From Taenia hydatigena (lineage: Eukaryota; Platyhelminthes; Cestoda; Cyclophyllidea; Taeniidae): DNA of 64,000 nt. Numbering within the stretch: the stretch's first letter is position 1; the number at the start of each line of letters is the position of its first letter. Below are positions 59,737-64,000 of this stretch, one piece after another. Below the pieces are notes generated by a model. It ran no database searches, had not been told where the DNA came from, and saw nothing but the letters and a program-made list of their open reading frames with translations. The DNA lies in assembly GCA_036345935.2 (NCBI GenBank), contig JADWOT020001489.1:1-64000 (forward strand), written 5' to 3'. The translations under genes and the position numbers were made by a program.

Positions 59737-61728
59737 AGCGCAGACGACACAGATGTCGTTGAATTCATAGCTTTATTTAAATTTTAGTTGGTGTTTTGGA
59801 AAGAGCTGCCAGTTTTACGGGATTTTACTCAGGAAGTGAGTGCAGTTGCATATTAAAACGAAGTTGGATATTTGTCCTTTAGCTAAAGGGAGTCTTTCTG
59901 CAAAAAAATTATCAGGCATTTGGATTAATACACGATTTGTACTATTTATGTTTGTTGTCAAATCTTTCCGTCATCTTTAGTCTTACACCACTAAATGGGA
60001 ACGAAATAAGAAACATCCGAAGTAATAGCTATATAGTTTACCCACGTCCGTGAGGTCATTAAGGCACTGTTCACCGAAAAAGAGAGCCTTTAAGATAATT
60101 TACTGCAGTTAAATCCAAATATTGTGGCAGTCATATTTGCGTGACGCTGTCCCTGAAAGAATTTCAAGCAGTTATTAACGGGGCAAAAACTTGCCATTGG
60201 ATCACGTGCAGTGTCGCCCGGTACTTATGAACAAGCATGCAGAAGAGAAGGATAGCAAGTCGTGATTGCTGACCACGAGAGTAACTGTGGAATAAAACCA
60301 GCTGCCGAGAAACGTGCTAGATGAAATGCAGTGCAAGGATAGAAAGGAGAATAGCCAAAAAATTAAATCAGGCTGCTAAAATATGAGAAGCCGCTAGAAT
60401 GGGAAACCGGTTTGCAGATTTATTGACTTTGTACACTTAATCGGGAAAGGAGCAGTGCAAAATTGTGGCGCTGGCAATTAAAGGGCTTACATTTTTCATA
60501 TTATTGGTGTTTAGCTCTTGCACTGGTAAATGCTCCCTGAGTAATAATTGTAATCGGAGCTGATTCAGCAACCCGAGTTGTGATATCAGTGGCTGCTTGT
60601 ATGTCAGTGTTTGCCTTTCTTAGGCATAGTTCAAACCCTGCACATTTACACAAATGATCCATTATCATTTTAGCGTTACTTTCACTTCATCAGTCCTTCT
60701 TTGGGCAAATAAGATTGCTAACACCAGGCATTATAGGTTGCAGGGATAGAGAAGCTGCGATAACCATGTTGCATGAAGGCAATGACATAGGTCAGGAAGT
60801 GAGATGGTATTTTACACGCAGATCTCAAGTGCAATCTAAAGCCTTTACGATTTGAATGGTTTGGGCTGACAGAGTCAGGACTCCTTATTCTAACCCGACT
60901 CCGTTCTGGTGGCATACAAGCTGGTACACTAAAATTACAGCCATTTTGTTAAAAAGCCATCAACTGTAGCATTGCTTACACATCCGAGAGTCGATACTGC
61001 TAGACAATAATGCCACACTCACCGACTTCTCCAACAGCTGGTCCTGAATATAGCGGCATTCCTCCCGGCAATCGCCTTAGAAATTGGCATTCTTTGCCAA
61101 CCGTGCTTCCATCCAACCTCTGGCAAATGCAAAGACACCTCTTAACGATTGCCTTACAACATGATAAGCTGGTCAACTGCCTGGGCAAAGGCAAACGACA
61201 GAATCAGGGTTGAAAGACTCATAATAAGCGGTGAAAGATACGCATCCACAGGGGGCTTGCAGAGAGATTGAGAAAAGGGGGAGGGTGAATAGCACTGATC
61301 TCATTTGCACATTTTAAAAATTGTGACCAAATTTAAAAGCCGGCGTTGAGGAGATTTGCACTTATCTTGGCTTCACTAATGTGTCTATTGGTTTGGTTAG
61401 CAGTGATGATGAAATTCGTCTCCAAAATAAGGTAGCTATTAGCAGTCGCGATGTCTACTAAGAGCTAATTTTCTTATATTCTTCTGCTTAGATAATGCAG
61501 CGCTGACCCTTCCTTTGCCAAGTAAAGTAACGCGTGGTAGCGGGGAAGTAGAACTGATCTTCTAGAATCAGTGCATAAAAATATATGCCTTGCATTATTC
61601 ATTTAGCTCCCTATGCTGACAATGAGCGTAAGGAAGATGAGGGGAAGCAGGAAATATTTTTAAAAACCTAACCTGCTATTCTTGATAAGGATCTGAGAGC
61701 CTAAAATTTTCCCCTTTTATGTCGATCG

Positions 61729-62025
61729 ATGAAAATCGCCCCTACCATTCCTTTTGATTATGTGCGCAATATTAAAATGCGTGTCGTTAACTGGAGCCGG
61801 GTAGATGGTTCTTGGAATTTGCCCACTTGTACGGCGTCAATAGTGTTTCGCCTAAGCTTAACCTGGCAACAAAAATCCTTAGTGTTGCAAAACCTTACAC
61901 TCACCTGCTCAATAGGCATGATAAAGTCAAATGAGGAGCTAAGGCAAGATATAAATTTCGATCCTTCTACAATCACTGCTGAGTATCAAAAACTCCCTGA
62001 GTGGGAAACGATTGCGTTTAGCTAA
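61729..62025 (+). CDS. Hypothetical 98-codon ORF (right arm)
   Basis: This is the mirror of 878-1141, with a 9-bp in-frame insertion and a longer N-terminus starting at an ATG. The two proteins differ by one G/D substitution in addition to the indel. No family is recognised. It sits about 880 bp inside the outer limit of the matched arm. Confidence 0.2.
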   Translation: MKIAPTIPFDYVRNIKMRVVNWSRVDGSWNLPTCTASIVFRLSLTWQQKSLVLQNLTLTCSIGMIKSNEELRQDINFDPSTITAEYQKLPEWETIAFS

Positions 62026-62902
62026 AAGTACTTTTAATCAACCCTTCAATTATAAAACATCGCTTAGTATTGTGGCTTCATTTTTCATAAAACGCAGTTT
62101 ATTAAAGTCGGGTTTTTCCACAATGAATTATACATTTATTCTGATATGCATTTTTGACCTTATCCTTTAGAGGATGAGGCAGGCTGATAAGGTGAAGAAG
62201 CGAAAGGAAGTCGCGCCGCTAAGGCAGGTAAAGAGAAGTGAATCAAAAGTCAGGGGGTGGAACTAAAAGCGTTAGGCAGGGGAAGGATGGAAATAGTTAG
62301 CTAAGGTAAGGGATGAAACGTCAACTGCCTATCCACTTATAGTCAATTTGTCAGATAGGCTTAAGAATTTTATCCCTACTCAGGTCTTTGACCGGATCGT
62401 ATACTTCTTGTGGCAACCAAGGAAGAATTAGTCAGATTAATCATCAAATAAGTCTACATCTGCTGGGATCGATCTGCATTGTAAAAGGCTTAGTCATTGC
62501 CTTAGACCATGCAAGTAAACGAACATATTTTAGCCCTTGGGTGCATACATTTTTGCCTTCGCATCCATCGTTCTTCACAACGAATGGACTGATTTATTAA
62601 GACAACTCTTTATTTGTGACATCTAAACAAGTGCGATGATTACGGTCGCGCCAGCTAGGAGAACACTTCCTCCTCCAAATAAATATTAACACAGCCTAAT
62701 TGACGTCTTTCATAAGAGAAATCTAGCGCAAACGCATAGGTCTATCGCACCGCCTAAAGAACACCACTAGTTACATCGTTCATGGGACAAGATGAATCTA
62801 GGTGATAGAATTCACCTCATCATTAGAATGCTCGTTTATACGGCACGGTTCGTCATCACGGTTCATCACGGCGAATTGGGCACGCGTAAGATGCATCAAC
62901 CA

Positions 62903-64000
62903 TCGCCCACAAAGATGGGAATAGGCACTAGTAAAATCAAGAGTCTATCAATGATGGCAGATGGTGATGAAAAATACGGAAAAAGTTGGAAAATGGGTGT
63001 GCATGAGTGCACCTCCTTGATGAAAAAGACTCAGTGAACACGGATCGCTTGAACACAAAACTTGAGTTGGGAGATTTGTGCTTCCACTTGATCTTCGTTT
63101 TTTTGTTTAATATGCCATAAGTGCAGGCATTGTAGACTCCCGCATATTTTGTCTGCTCCTTCCAAGGGAAATGACACCAAAATAGGAGACAAGTATAGAA
63201 TCTTATGCACTTGGAACTATTCTGTTTGTGATAAAGACACTTTGTCGAGCGTATGACCGAAAGAGGTTACCTTCGCCTAGGATAATATTTTGAGTTGTGA
63301 ACGTATTGCGTAGACATTGACTCGAATTAGGCAATAGATAAGTGGTTTGTGCTAACAGTTGATTGTGTATTTGGCGAGTGATCAAAAGTTAGTAGCATTG
63401 ATAAGGAAGAAGTAAGCAAATAAAATGTACTCTTTTAGATTGCTAGGTGACTAGGCATGATAAATATAAATGCCCGGAAAATCCAAGCGTGCACGACGTT
63501 TTAGAATTACGGGCAGACACAGCATACAAAAGGCATCCTGTCCAAATAGTTTTTAGGCGAATACAAATTCGCTCCCTTATTTGCGCATGCTAATAGACAT
63601 TCTAAAGCTATTCATGCTGCAGTCACTTTTATAAATGAGGCTATGCAAACCTGTGCTGTTGAAATTTGTCAGATGTTAAACGCCAAGGTCTACTGCCACT
63701 TAGTAAGTAGCCTTTTTCAATCTTCACACCAAATTCTGATTTCAGCGCCACTCTTCCACGTTAGCTGAATTTAATGCGAGCGGACCTCTTTAAATTAACA
63801 CAATGACTGAGTTCAATGCTCAGCATCATGCGGAAATTGACCTCAGCATTATTGGCGTTTGACAGTTGGATTGTGCGGGTGCGATATTAACGCAAAACTA
63901 CGCACTTCTTTCAGCATGCCACATGATTGCAATGAGAATGACACTTTCGTCAATGATGATAAGCCATGCGAAGTTAGATAATGAGTCGGCGGTTGGCAAT
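62903..64000. other. Right flank beyond the matched arm
   Basis: This sequence has no counterpart inside the window because the left partner ends at base 1. One 81-codon frame (62792-63037) crosses the boundary. The remainder holds only short AT-rich frames and no recognisable element. Confidence 0.5.

Larger units (their letters stand above)
43446..62902 (-). repeat. Right arm of the ~19.4-kb inverted duplication
   Basis: This is the reverse-complement partner of 1-19366. It starts at the base immediately after the single N and carries every element of the left arm in mirror order, including the Hsp70 pseudogene, the 52-bp arrays and the 153-codon ORF. Arm-specific changes include a nonsense codon and a 2-bp deletion in the Hsp70 copy, one extra minisatellite unit, longer GGAA-, GAAT- and GCGT-type microsatellites, and several single-base differences. 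The outer edge at 62902 is only where the left partner runs out of window, so it is not necessarily a real edge. Confidence 0.97.

Overview
The window is nuclear DNA from a eukaryote. It has long AT-leaning stretches with only short open frames, consensus GT..AG splice signals, minisatellites, diverged segmental duplications and decayed gene copies. There are no bacterial operons and no large intact genes. A decayed cytosolic-type Hsp70 in multiple copies would suit a parasitic flatworm, especially a tapeworm, because cestodes are known for large expansions of divergent Hsp70 copies. That assignment is inference; no sequence here fixes the species.

The layout is dominated by a very large inverted repeat. 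The left arm (1-19366) and right arm (43446-62902) are reverse complements of each other. They differ by roughly 1% in spot checks, plus small indels mostly in microsatellites. A 24-kb spacer separates them. The only ambiguous base in the window, an N at 43445, sits exactly where the right arm begins, so that inner boundary is probably a contig end. The structure may be a true inverted duplication or a second haplotype joined in the wrong orientation.

Each arm holds, from outside inwards: (1) a gene-poor outer part with weak short ORFs; (2) two arrays of about 52-bp units carrying TGACGTCA, TCAAGGTCA and ATCGATA-like motifs, which bracket a GC-box/TATA-like promoter candidate and a 1.2-kb strand-asymmetric purine/pyrimidine tract; (3) an Hsp70 pseudogene with shared nonsense codons, plus extra lesions in the right arm; (4) a 153-codon ORF of an unrecognised family with a longer paralogue in the spacer; (5) diverged duplicated blocks running to the inner edge.

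The spacer is a mosaic. At 20.9-25.4 kb and 35.9-38.1 kb it contains older, strongly diverged copies of blocks that also occur in the arms, in shuffled order and orientation. At 26-35 kb it is mostly unrecognised sequence with one internal duplicated pair. At 38.2-43.4 kb it is compositionally different. There the minus strand offers several short exon-like segments with good acceptor and donor signals (a candidate gene with micro-exons), and the plus strand has a proline/threonine-rich candidate exon whose downstream intron is cut by the N. No rRNA, canonical tRNA, CRISPR or intact transposase or reverse transcriptase was seen.
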